A DNA stretch of 64,000 nucleotides from Favolaschia claudopus (taxonomy: Eukaryota; Basidiomycota; Agaricomycetes; Agaricales; Mycenaceae). A program made the position numbers and the translations under genes. This document shows, one piece after another, positions 53,072 through 63,300 of this stretch (position 1 is the first letter of the stretch; each line of letters begins with the position of its first letter). The DNA lies in NCBI GenBank assembly GCA_037176885.1, contig JAWWNJ010000020.1:682001-746000 (forward strand), written 5' to 3'. A model generated the notes under the pieces. That model saw only the letters and a list, made by a program, of their open reading frames with translations, made no database searches and was not told the DNA's origin.

Positions 53072-53284
53072 TGTTGAAGATAAAGGAATAATGCAATGAA
53101 TATTTGGGGGCTTTCAGCCCAGTATTTATACTGTACAAAAGTATCTAGAATACTAAAAAACAATCTACACTACTGAGTAAGAGATGAGTAAGAAAGACGA
53201 GTCCGAGTCAAGTTGAACTTCGAGCTGAGTAAGAACACCGGGGTCAGGTGACCGTGTTCCGGCCGAGCCGATTCAACTTCAACA
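53072..53284 (-). mobile_element. Copia LTR, 213 bp
   Basis: Minus strand: purine tract CTTGAGGGGTAG then TGTTGAAGTTGAATCGG at 53284, ending TCTTCAACA at 53072 (TGTTGAA/TTCAACA inverted ends). TATA-like GTATAAATAC at about 53115. The end of pol lies directly upstream, so this is a 3' LTR. Confidence 0.8.
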
Positions 53285-53380
53285 CTACCCCTCAAGCGCG
53301 TAACATCCCGAGAAGACGAAGGAGGTGTTCGTGCTTGATCCTAGCAAGTCCCTTGGTGAATATATCCGTGGTTTCTGCCA
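53285..53380 (-). pseudogene. Copia pol C-terminus
   Basis: AELAETTDIFTKGLARIKHE then HLLRLLGMLRA, stop at 53292, is the conserved C-terminal end of copia RNase H/pol next to the 3' LTR. Upstream of about 53380 the frame no longer matches pol. Confidence 0.82.
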
Positions 53381-53635
53381 GCTCGGCAGCCTCGGCGACC
53401 ACTCCCGCGAGGTTTTGATCAAAGTTTGATTTTCGACGCATCATTCTCTGCAGTCCTGCTGCCGAAGATGCCGAGAATGCCTGTGGGAGCAGTTTCTTTT
53501 GCCATTTTCTGGCGCTGGTAATTTCGGTTTCTGGCAGCCGAGTTTTGGGAAACACAGGCCTGTCATTTTGTCTGACCGGGAATGAGAAACATCACACTTT
53601 TATCATAAGATGAGCACGCCGTTAGTATATCCTAT
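53381..53635. other. No supported gene
   Basis: Sequence upstream of the copia remnant; frame open on minus but without pol motifs. Confidence 0.3.
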
Positions 53636-54062
53636 ACTTGAAAAGAGGGCCAGGCCATCAGTCGCGTGACTTTTGACAGAAAATCACGGGGTCTTTGTCG
53701 AGATGTTGAGATCGTACTAGACGTCGCGAGCGGAGCGAGCGCAGCGGGGTTTGGGGCGGCCAGCCCCAACAAGCTGTGTGACCGAACGGAGGGAGGCCGG
53801 CGAGCGCAGCGAGTCGGCCGTGCCGGAGGCAGGGAGCTAAAGCTTGTGTACTTGAAAAGAGGGCCAGGCCATCAGTCGCGTGACTTTTGACAGAAAATCA
53901 CGGGTCAATGTCGAGATGTTGAGATCGTACTAGACGTCGCGAGCGGAGCGAGCGCAGCGGGGTTTGGGGCGGCCAGCCCCAACAAGCTGTGTGACCGAAC
54001 GGAGGGAGGTCGGCGAGCGCAGCGAGGCGGCCGTGCCGGAGGCAGGGAGCTAAAGCTTGTAC
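53636..54062 (+). repeat. Tandem pair of a 214-bp GC-rich repeat
   Basis: ACTTGAAAAGAGGGCCAGGC begins at 53636 and 53850; both copies end GGCAGGGAGCTAAAGCTTGT. A few substitutions and short indels separate them. A third, diverged copy in opposite orientation is at 5245-5464. Confidence 0.9.
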
Positions 54063-54310
54063 TTACTTAAGTTACTTAGTAGCTTTGACATTTCAAGTCA
54101 CCACAACGTGTCAGTCACGTGTTGCGCTCCAGTGTTGCGTTTATGTAGTACCGACAAAGCTTTAAGATAGCTTGGAATTTGCGAGATTTGAGCTGTGACA
54201 CATGAGTAGCCAGAGACAAGTGAAAGGCTTCTGGTAACACACCAAGCAGATCCACATTCAATGTCTCGTTATTGACGGTGGCCCAAGAGATTCCGAGTTG
54301 GTTGAATGGT

Positions 54311-54465
54311 TGCGGTAGTGCATTCGGGCGGTTTCGGGCATCGGACCGTAGCTTAGTCATATGTTTGTGCGTGCTTTATACAGATCCTGCTCTTGCTTCA
54401 TCCCAGCATCGCGATTCTGCGGGATTCCCTTTCGACGAGCGCCAGAGGATTCAGGGCCTACTCCA
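54311..54465 (+). repeat. Left LTR of the mini element
   Basis: 155 bp, TG...CA, single difference (CATATG against CATCTG) from 55432-55586. Confidence 0.9.
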
Positions 54466-54467
54466 CA

Positions 54468-54483
54468 TGGTGACGAGAGTGTG
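54468..54483 (+). promoter_or_regulatory. Putative primer binding site
   Basis: TGGTGACGAGAGTGTG, whose complement ends in CCA as a tRNA 3' end does, starts two bases after the LTR. The tRNA was not identified. Confidence 0.6.
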
Positions 54484-54565
54484 ATTCGACGATATTCCCC
54501 GAAGGACTCAGTTTGTCTGGCCGCGCTCACCACTTGGACTCCGACGAAAAAAGAACGCGAAAAAG

Positions 54566-55396
54566 ATGTCTGCGAAAAAACGAGCCATTGGGAATACAGA
54601 AGACGAGTTTCAGGCCGCGTTGGCCATCTATACCAAGGCGAGAAACAAGACGGTCGCAATGCGACGACTATGGAATACGGCATACGAGATGGGGCACTCG
54701 GCGGCGCGGGAGGCTGACGTGACGAGCCAAGGCTTGTACGAGGCAACTCAGAAGGGCTTTGATGCAGGACGGAAGGAAGGGTTTGAGGAGGGACGAAAAG
54801 CGGGGGGGAAAGAAGCTCTGACAGCTGACGCGTCTGCGGTAGCGTTTTCAGCGGGGAAGATGGATGGAATTTCGGTGGGCATTCAGTTGGGGCGCGAGAA
54901 AGAGAGAGAGAGATGGACGGAAAATGGGCATCTTGACAATGGTACGTGTACCAGTCGCACTGCGGGTGACGCAGTCACCTCCACCATCGAGGAGACCCCA
55001 TCCCCGGCCCCGACTACGGCCGACGACAGCGCGAATATCATGTCGGTGCTCACGGGATTTGACTGGGCGGACGACGCCGACTCTTCACTCCCTCTTCACA
55101 CCACACGACCAACTCCCCCTCCTCCACGCGATCTTTCCGCCTTGCGCTCGGCACCAGGAAATGCTTTCAGCACGCTCAAACGCCGCCATTCACGTCATCA
55201 CGGATCTCGGGCAAGCGCTGGCAGACGCCGGCAATTTTATTGTGCACCACCGAAACAATTTACATCTTTGACCAGTACTCTACACTTCGACGGCAGCAGC
55301 ACTAAGACTTGGGGCGGAGTTTTAGCCTGGGCCTCACTCGGCTGGCTAGCGCAGGCCACTGGGGGGATTGCATTGGGTGTTTTTGGGAGTCGGTGA
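54566..55396 (+). CDS. ORF of the mini LTR element, unknown function
   Basis: 276 codons from the first ATG after the PBS (MSAKKRAIGNTEDEFQAALA) to TGA 36 bp before the right LTR. Residues 50-115 carry a repeating G-x3-G-x-(K/E)-E-G pattern (GFDAGRKEGFEEGRKAGGKE, GKMDGISVGIQLGREKERER), likely an extended or helical oligomerisation segment. A Ser/Thr/Pro/Asp-rich part with FDWADDADSSLP and RDLSALRSAPG follows, then a basic RRHSRHHGSRASAGRRRQ stretch that may bind RNA. The last 30 residues are hydrophobic and Gly-rich. No gag zinc knuckle, protease or RT is visible. A gag-like role is an inference from position. Confidence 0.65.
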   Translation: MSAKKRAIGNTEDEFQAALAIYTKARNKTVAMRRLWNTAYEMGHSAAREADVTSQGLYEATQKGFDAGRKEGFEEGRKAGGKEALTADASAVAFSAGKMDGISVGIQLGREKERERWTENGHLDNGTCTSRTAGDAVTSTIEETPSPAPTTADDSANIMSVLTGFDWADDADSSLPLHTTRPTPPPPRDLSALRSAPGNAFSTLKRRHSRHHGSRASAGRRRQFYCAPPKQFTSLTSTLHFDGSSTKTWGGVLAWASLGWLAQATGGIALGVFGSR

Positions 55397-55419
55397 GGCA
55401 ACGAGGACGTTGCCTCGTT

Positions 55420-55431
55420 GAGGGGGGTAGA
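55420..55431 (+). promoter_or_regulatory. Polypurine tract; hairpin just upstream
   Basis: GAGGGGGGTAGA abuts the right LTR. GAGGCAACG at 55395 pairs with CGTTGCCTC at 55408-55416 just before it. Confidence 0.7.
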
Positions 55432-55586
55432 TGCGGTAGTGCATTCGGGCGGTTTCGGGCATCGGACCGTAGCTTAGTCATCTGTTTGTGCGTGCTTTAT
55501 ACAGATCCTGCTCTTGCTTCATCCCAGCATCGCGATTCTGCGGGATTCCCTTTCGACGAGCGCCAGAGGATTCAGGGCCTACTCCA
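55432..55586 (+). repeat. Right LTR of the mini element
   Basis: Same 155 bp as the left LTR with one substitution; followed by TGGT. Confidence 0.9.
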
Positions 55587-55886
55587 TGGTCCTATTTGAG
55601 GAAGGAGGAGAGGTAGGATGCACGGGGTCATCTTGCCCATGCCCGTGCCAAGCGTGCCTGCGATGACCAAGCGGCGTTGTTCTTGCGCTGCCGGAACACC
55701 GAGCTCAGTGTGTCGCGTGTATCACTGTATGGTTTGAATTGTAGTCGTCTTTGTTGGCTGCGTCGCGCCCCGCCGGATCTTCCAGGAGCTGTTGAGAGCG
55801 AGCGCGGAGAGCGGAGTAGCTGTCACCACCCTCCGGAGGTATGGCCCCGGCAGTTGGTGGCGGGTGCGAGCAAGCAGAGGACACGG

Positions 55887-56460
55887 GTGCATCAGGAAAA
55901 ACCTACTTCGGAAAATTACCGCTAATTTGGGGAAATTTCTTTCCTACATTGCAAAGACCGGAAATTCGAGGGAATTGGGGGGAATGTGCTCCTGATTTCC
56001 TCTATTATTCTTCTTGGTGGGTTTCCGAACTTCCCCTGATTAAATTTGAGCGAAGGAGACAGGCATCCAAAGCGGTGACAGTCAAGACAGGCGCCCACGG
56101 CTATGCCCGAACTTTCGGACTTAGAGTCCGGTTCAATCAATGAGCCGTACCGAAGGTGATACTACAAAACATGGGGGGTCCTATATATTGTGAAGGGTAA
56201 GATACTCAAAGTTAGGTCTTCATCTCTGCGTTCCACTGCCCTTATCTAGTCTACTCTTGTCAAGGTGCTGAATTTCTGAGTCGGTTCAACTGAACTGTGA
56301 CCACTCTGTGACAGTCAGTCACAAAGTTGAATTTCTTCGCGGCGCCATCGTTCAACAACAGTCTGGATTTTTTTCAGATGGTATATCAGGAGAGAGGGCT
56401 CCCAGGAAATGCATATCCAGTTTATGGCCAAAAATAGCGAGGAAAATCAAAGTTTAACTA
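55887..56460. other. No supported gene
   Basis: A 100-codon + frame (55841-56143) overlaps the coding-like minus segment and lacks motifs. The 3' flank of the Plavaka gene lies here; no TIR of that element was identified. Confidence 0.35.
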
Positions 56461-59400
56461 CTAATACAATGTCGTGTGTACATGCCGGTCCGAAAAGCAA
56501 TTTACAAAGAAATTTGGACACTCCTCTAGAACATTAGCTGAGGTCCAATGAGCAGGGGCAACAGGCCCAAATTTAGGTAGCAAATGAATACTACGTCGAA
56601 TATTTGCGACAGGAACAATACTCGCCATTGCCCCATCCCTAACAGACCGTTTCACCTTATACATTAGATGGTGTGGTTCTGGCAGGGCGGTGAAGGGCGA
56701 GAACCATTCAACGTAAGCCAAGTGGTGAGGAGGAGCCACACCGTTTCCAAAGAGACTTCGAATATGGGCTGGCTTGAGAGAAAACACCACCCGTACCTGA
56801 CCAACACGATAACCTGTTGTCAAGTCAGACTCGGTGATCGTGAACAGAAAGCAAAAAAATGAGAACACACCGCTAGTACCAGTAAGCCCGCCAGTTCCAT
56901 CATTTACCAGCGTAGTATCAAATCGACCAGCGAGCTCTTTTCCAGACCGCGAAGTTTTGGATGGTTGAACATGAATAGAGTCCACGACCGAATCTTCCAG
57001 ACCACCGGCAGTGTAAGGGTCTTCGGTGACAAATTTGAGTCGATGAAAGACGGGAACGCGATTGAAATGAAGAGAGATAGAGTGAGACTCGGCCTCAATT
57101 TGAGCGCCAGTAAATGTGGGGTTTTTGAACTGTACGACAAAGCGCGAGAGCGCTGCTCGGAAAGAACGAGCGCCGTAGTCAGAGATGAGGGTGGGGATTT
57201 TGACGGCCTTCTGCGTTGGATGCTTCGTCATTTTCAAACGCCGCTCGTAGACAATGCCAGGGGGCAAAGGCTTCAATGTCGGTGGAGAGGGGCAGCCAGC
57301 TAGTCGCCACTGGATGTATGTTTCGTGACGAAAGATCTTCTCCTTCCGTTCCAGCCACAGAGTCATTTGAGGGAATTCGTCCTTGAAGTTCGTCGAGCGA
57401 TAGGCGTCTTTCGCAAGGTCTATATGCAGACGCCCGGTGTACTCGGTATTGTAGTTATCGGTGGTGCCGAAGTATTCGATATAGGAGGGAGTGTGTGAGG
57501 AGTTATGGAGTTTGGGGAGGTTGAAGTCCGGACGAACACCAAGATCAACAAAAATACTTTTGTTGTCGTGAAAGTTCTGAAGAGCCTCTTCGAGGAGGGT
57601 CAATGTTTCGTCCGTGTGCATAGGATACTGCTCCAGATGCACAAAATCGAGGATCCCGCGCACGGCTCCAAGGAGACGCGATGATGGAAGGTTGTCGGGA
57701 AGTTGGATGTCAATAATGATTCCGAGATTGAAGCGCGAAATCTGGTCGTGCTCCTTCCCAGTGACACGATTGAGGTCAGAGATCCCGTTCATGAATAGAC
57801 GGATATTATGATTAGGAGGAAGGCGGCGGCAGCGAGCGTCTATCTCCGCTTCCCCACACGCAGCCTTCAGCCAGCCGATGAGGTGTTTGACGATTCCCTG
57901 GTAAAGCTGATGAAGAACGTCGGGAGCGATGGAGCGGAAAATATTGGCATGCGGAAGACGTTCCCAGAACGGATGGTAAACGGGTTTAATCCCCGCCTCT
58001 TCGCACGCCTTACGATAGATCGTCGGCCCCTCATCGAGCTGATCCAGAGCCGCCAGAATATTCTCTAGATCGCGTAGAGGGAACTGAGCATCCTCGCCGA
58101 GCTCATCACGCGGAACCTCGCATGTTGGGCACTCGCCAGTCTTGATAGTGAATCTCCGACGAAGGTAGCGTATATCGGATGGCCGCGACGCACCACGCCA
58201 TCGCCGCTGGTAACATGCATACCGGACTTTCCAGGATCTTCGAGAGGAGAGAGAATGTGCGTCATGCACGCATGGAAGACGTTGGCAAGAATGCGGCGGC
58301 GAGCGGACTTATTTTTGATATTCTTCATCTTGGAAGTCGGGAGATAGCCGAGTAAAACGTACGCGCGGCGGGAAGGCTTGCGTCGAATTTCTTTTGGGAT
58401 ATTTCCAAGCGTCATGTACACTGGGTAGGCAGTTTTGTTCCCAAATACCGTGAGTTGAGTTTTGTCGGACGAAATAATGATGGGAATAATTGTGGCGCCG
58501 GGGTATTTTTTCTCGACTTCAACCTGAACAAGATTTGAATAAAATGCATCGATTAAGGCAAGAGTACGTACCTGGGTATCCCACCACCATTTACCGGTAT
58601 GCATGTTGTGATACATACGGATGGTTTTGTCCCTGTCAATATAATGGCGCTCTGGCGCAACAAACAAATACGGCGCAAATTCAGAGTCGCCCCACAGTGC
58701 GCGAACACACTCAAGAATATCGCGCGAATAGAGGTGAAAGACCTCGCCGTTGACAACGACTTCAGAACGCACAAATTTGGGGCGCCCAGGAAGTTTTTCA
58801 TCAATGATTTTGTTCAGTTGTAAGGAGTTTGCGTAGGACAGATTCAACGAGTCGTGTAGACACAATCAGTAAACATGACAGATGTGAAAGAAAATGTTGT
58901 TAAGACAAACCCCGTCAATATCTAAGAGATCGCTGAACGCTGTAGACCCTGCACCCCGAAGTTTAGCCCACTTCGCCACTTCCCAGTCCATCTTCGAGGT
59001 GAATGGAGCATATGGATTGGTGGACATGCGGCCTTTGAGGGTGGAGTCGTACACCTTCTCCGAGCTTCTGTCTTGATTATTCGCAATCGGCTTTCCTGCC
59101 TTACCGCCGGGAAATTTCTCGACAATCGGTGTATGGTGAAACCGATCTTCGGCCGCCTTTCTAATTTCGCGAGCCGGCGCCGGAGCGGAGGGAGGATCTT
59201 CGTGGGGCATATCTATATCCTCATTAGCCGTAGCTTGAGCGCGTGGAGGCTCGTAGCCACGGGAGAGATCTGCGCGCTCCTGCGCATCAAGCTCCTCGTC
59301 ATCATCCACCTCCTCTTCCTCCCCGTCTTCCCCCGAGTCATCCTCCTCTTCCGAGTCCATCGGTTCCTCCCCCGCACCATCGTCAATGTAGTCAAAGTCG

Positions 59401-59624
59401 GCGGGGCCATAACCGCCAAACAGATCGCCTACAAATTGACCGGTGGGCAAGCCCAAATTTTCAAGACCCCCAAAGTCATCGGCTGATGCCTGTCCAAGCA
59501 ATCCCCGTTTGCGTTCGCGCTCCGCAATGACGAGGCATGGGGGGTTTTGCGTGCGTGTCAGATGGAGTGTGTATCCTTTCCTCTTGAACTCTTTTCCACA
59601 GCCTTCGCAGACTGATTCAGACAT
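56461..59624 (-). pseudogene. Plavaka (KDZ) transposase, disabled
   Basis: N-terminal zinc motif VCEGCGKEFKRKGYTLHLTR, an acidic stretch, then the Plavaka core: LNLSYANSLQLNKIIDEKLP, PRPKF-like GRPKF, FAPYLFVAPERHY, IPIIISSDKTQLTVFGNKTA (first D), AYPVYMTLGNIPKEIRRKPS, IYATFVGD, CPTCEVPRDELG, SIAPDVLHQLYQGIVKHLIG (second D), FVHLEQYPMHTDETL (E), and C-terminal GYRVGQVRVVFSL, AYVEWFSPF, RRSIHLLPKFG. A 57-bp in-frame intron is at 56870-56814. Two defects: the first intron (about 58919-58863) has a GTTTGT donor and CTGAT branch but ends CTACAC rather than AG, and at about 58160 the frame jumps between FVGD and KTGECP with about 20 bases of the usual sequence missing. It would cut and paste DNA with TIRs. 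Confidence 0.93.
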
Positions 59625-59963
59625 AGTAGAAATATAAAAAATCAAGACTGATGAGGGGACGGAGAGAAAGACAAGGTTTTGAGTAGAAAAATTGAGACGT
59701 ATCCTGTGATATTGCTTGCAAGGAAACGAGCGAATGCGAGGGAACCGAGAGTTGCGGGCTCCACTCGCCGTTGCATTAGGTGGTTCAGGCAGCCAGGAAC
59801 ACTACACCGTTTTTGGATAATTTCAAAGATTGATTTTTAGCGAGTCGGCTACCACAATACAGATAAGACTGGCGGGAAAAGATGTCAGCTCATTTCCTTC
59901 TCTCTGTCTCCCCACCACCCCAACGCACTCACCTTCCTTATTCTACCACACTCATTCTCTCCA
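59625..59963. other. 5' flanks of the Plavaka gene and of the + strand fragment
   Basis: A divergent promoter region could lie here, but I see no clear TATA or TIR. Confidence 0.3.
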
Positions 59964-60210
59964 ATGTCTACCGAAAATAACCTTACCATCGCCGAAAAGC
60001 GCAAGATCGCCGCCGAAAAGCGCAAAGCTACAATTGCTGCCCGAGCTGCTCAAGAGGCGGAAGCTAACATCGCCTTCCAGAACGAGTCCAGTGAGTGGTT
60101 GAAATGTTCCTTGCACTGAGGGAAATTCTGAAACAAAGATAGAAGCCAACGGAGGACGCGAAGCCAAAAAAGCAAGGGGCGAGCGATCTCTGAATCGTGG
60201 ACCCAAACAT
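59964..60210 (+). pseudogene. N-terminal exons of an unknown basic protein
   Basis: MSTENNLTIAEKRKIAAEKR then KATIAARAAQEAEANIAFQN ends at donor GTGAGT (60091). After an intron of 48-51 bp the next exon encodes ANGGREAKKARGERSLNRGP if the GATAG acceptor is used, ending at another GTGAGT near 60213. The Lys/Ala-rich helical repeat could be a nuclear, DNA-binding tail. Downstream the sequence is the 3' part of the large minus-strand gene, so the rest is missing or overlaps it. Confidence 0.4.
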
Positions 60211-60327
60211 TGCACGTGAGTGATGAAGACAATCAGCGGAACGACCCGGATCAGCACCGCTTTCTGTTTTCGCACAACTTGCAATGGGCATTCTGCTTGG
60301 ATTCTACGACGGTACATGGTGTAAGAC

Positions 60328-63300
60328 TCAATGGAAGACATCCTGCGCACTCTCGGCAGCTACCTCAGGCCCCTCAGAAACTGCTCCCAACCTCCGTCTC
60401 TCTTCAAGTCCCGGAATACGGATGCGCGGAATGGGTACACTCGCCGTCTTTGTCGTCTGAGATGGACTTCCTGCTGTCACCCGCGGTCGGCGAGAACGCT
60501 GTGGAGTGCTAACAGGTAAATTCTGTGGCCGCTTCTGGCCTCTGTTGTCAGTACCTGTGACTTTGGCTTGCGGCACTACACGAAGGCCGGCGTACTCTTC
60601 CGGCGAGACAGTGATTTTTGAGAGGCATTCTGCCTTATCTTTATCTTTCACTGTGATGTCCCATCGAGGATGCTGGTCAAGGAGGTGGCGTGGCATATTA
60701 TACTTCCAATGAATTTCATTGCACAGAAAACAGTGAATCGGCACATTGGTGCACGGTTTCGAGGTCGACGACTTTGAGGCCGATGAAATCATGAAAGAAT
60801 AAACCTCTGCACAAGAAGAAGTTGCGAGGTTTCCGGCAGCAATCCCAATTGTACACCCGCCAACGGCAGATGTGTCCCCTCCGCAGAAACCACAGGGGTA
60901 TTTCGAGTCAACCTGCAAAAAAAAAGGTTAAGTGAAGTCTACTCTTTCAAGTGTTATGCAGCCGCACCTGCGACACCAGATTGCGTTCTGTGGCACCTTC
61001 CCGTTTGAGAAGTATATGCTTGCCCATATGGTTTTGGCGCTCAGGACCGGGAACACTCTTATTACAAATGCGACAGTTTCGGCGACCATCTTTCGGTGTT
61101 GGGGGCTTGACATTGGAGAGGCAGTGCAGTATTTGGGTGACTTCGCGACCTACACAAGGTCGATAAGTCAGATTTTGACGGGTTATATTCTTCTTTAAGT
61201 TACCATTAGGCTTCTGGGCTTGATACGGAAATTTACCCTCCTTGACTTGGCCATACACAGGGATTCGTTCCCTGACTTCGTCGTTGCCGACCTGCGCCAT
61301 CGATTTCTGTTCCATTTTGCTCAGCTGCATGTCGGTGAAGACCCAGGTAGAGTCGACATTTGCCGCCGTGGATATCGGCATGACATTCGGAAGAGTTTCG
61401 AGCTTTTCTGATTTGAGATCCTGACCATAGAGTGGAAGAACAAGTCGACTGTCGAGGCTGATGGCTAAATGGCGCCTACCCGCTACGGGATTGTTGAGGT
61501 TTTGTTTCGCTTTCGCCGAATCAAAAGCAATGTAGGAGTTAGTCCACGCCCACGAAAGGTTTCCAGATGGGTCCAGAAATGGTTCGAGACAGAGTATCTG
61601 TCCCGTAACTTCGTATTTTGAATGCGCCAGTGGCAATTCGGCTGTAGGCGCAGAATCTAGATATGTCGGGGGATTTGTTCGCGTACATTTGAGCCCCACA
61701 CATTGAAGGATTGCCAGCGAGACCTGATTTCTGTTCACGCAAACTAGTGCCGCAAAAAGGCCTTGGGTTCTGAGTAGATGCTCGTCAGAGGCTGCACTGT
61801 CATGAAGTTGGGATCCTTTGGATCAATCCCAGTTATCCCCTCCGATCGAAAAACACCGGATACGGAGCAAACGATCATGGCTCTTTGCTCGGTCAATGTC
61901 GAGGGTTGGATCCATCATTGTCCTGAGGATTGATGTTCTATGTACAGGTTTTCCGTCCAGCTTCATCCAAACCGAATGTGGAGAGTGGGAGTTGGCATTC
62001 TCACGTTCTTTGCGTTCCGCTGCAAGCATGCCTTCCCCGTCAAATGCTAATATGTGGGCAGGGTCAACCGAGTCGAGGTCGAAATCCTCCCCACGGTCGT
62101 CTTCCGAAGCCAAGTTCTCTGAGGCTTCCGTGATTGAACGGTCTATCTCTTTTGACAAACCCGGGTATTTTCCGCCATGTGGGCGCATCAAATCTACATT
62201 TTCCAGCTTGAAAAGAGCCTCGAAATCAACGGCACAACCAAAGTCCTTCAAAATAACGCATGCAGCTTCCCGCCCCGATTTCCAACACACAACCAGGTTG
62301 CATGAGCCCGCTGTCAAGTCTCCCGTGCAGTGCCTGGGTGCGATGTGGTCAACATCACGGCTACGGGTGAAATTGAGACGCTGTGGCTGTCTTTCGAGTT
62401 CGGGATGGAGCCGAAAAATCTCATCTATGCGCATTGCAACTCCACAACGGCGGCGGAATTCATCGACAGACATGTTCGGTGCGTGACCGCCAATCATTCT
62501 TGAGCGACCGAATAAAATTTCTAAAACGTCGTCTCCGAGGAGACATAGAAACACTTTGAGCAGAGGGTTCAATCTTTGAGTATGGGCTATCTTGAAGATG
62601 AGATTTTTGACCATGCACTGAAGGTCACCGTAGAGTTGGCTGGGAAGAAAGTCACCCCCGTGTTTGAGAAAGAGAGCACAGGAGAGGTGCGCAAATTTGG
62701 AGAGAAGCGTCACTTGTTCAGACAAAGAGAGTGATGGGTTGATGAAGGCCTCGATGAGAGAGTGAAAGGTTTCGCCGAGCAGGCAAAATGCGCGGTGGGT
62801 ATTTTTTTCGGATGGTGTGAAATCTGAAGAGTCGAGGTCCCGAAGATCTGCAATGAGACAGTGCAGTTTGGCTGCGCGGCCAGCATGCTGCGGGTCTTTA
62901 GGATTGAGGAGCGCGTGAATGCTTTCCTGCGACCAATCGTGGCCGGACAATTTTTCGAGCCACTGTGCGAGTAGATTCTTGTTGATAACCACACCGTTGA
63001 CAAGGATACCCTCTTTTGAGCATACAGATTTGCAGTCCCCTGATTGATATTGCTTGTCAAACATCCGTAGTAATAAGAACGTGCATACTGACTTTTGAGA
63101 AGATGCTTCAAGTCCATATCAATTGTGATGCCGCCTTCACCAGTAAACAGATTGAGACCATCGAGACCTGCGAGCAGGTCGTAGAGAGCATCTCCAGGCT
63201 GCAGTTTTCGATTCATACAGATAAGATACAAGGCTGCACATCGCTTCCGGTCTCCGTCGGTTGCAATTGACTGCACGTCTCCGTGGAGTTGGGCGCCGTA

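Larger units (their letters stand above)
54311..55586 (+). mobile_element. Complete 1.28-kb mini LTR element with one ORF
   Basis: Direct repeats 54311-54465 and 55432-55586 are 155 bp, start TGCGGTAG, end CTACTCCA and differ at one base. TGGT is duplicated outside (54307-54310, 55587-55590). A primer-binding-site-like TGGTGACGAGAG starts 2 bp after the left repeat and a purine tract GAGGGGGGTAGA touches the right repeat. TTTATAC at about 54395 could be the promoter. There is one ORF and no pol, so it is non-autonomous. Confidence 0.88.
54115..55880 (-). pseudogene. Possible RecQ-like helicase relic, split by the mini LTR element
   Basis: Minus strand, before the insertion: RRLVIAGTLGTGMGKMTPCI then LLPQIGP; after it: FNQLGISWATVNNETLNVDL and SQLKSRKFQAIL. 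Joining the two sides at the TGGT target keeps one open frame. GTGMGKM resembles a Walker A loop with the final Thr changed to Met, and the following segment resembles helicase motifs Ia-Ib. Further upstream (55740-55880) SQQLLEDPAGRDAANKDD belongs to the segment shared with 45690-45850, in another frame. I rate the helicase label as plausible only; the coding nature and the split are better supported. Confidence 0.45.
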
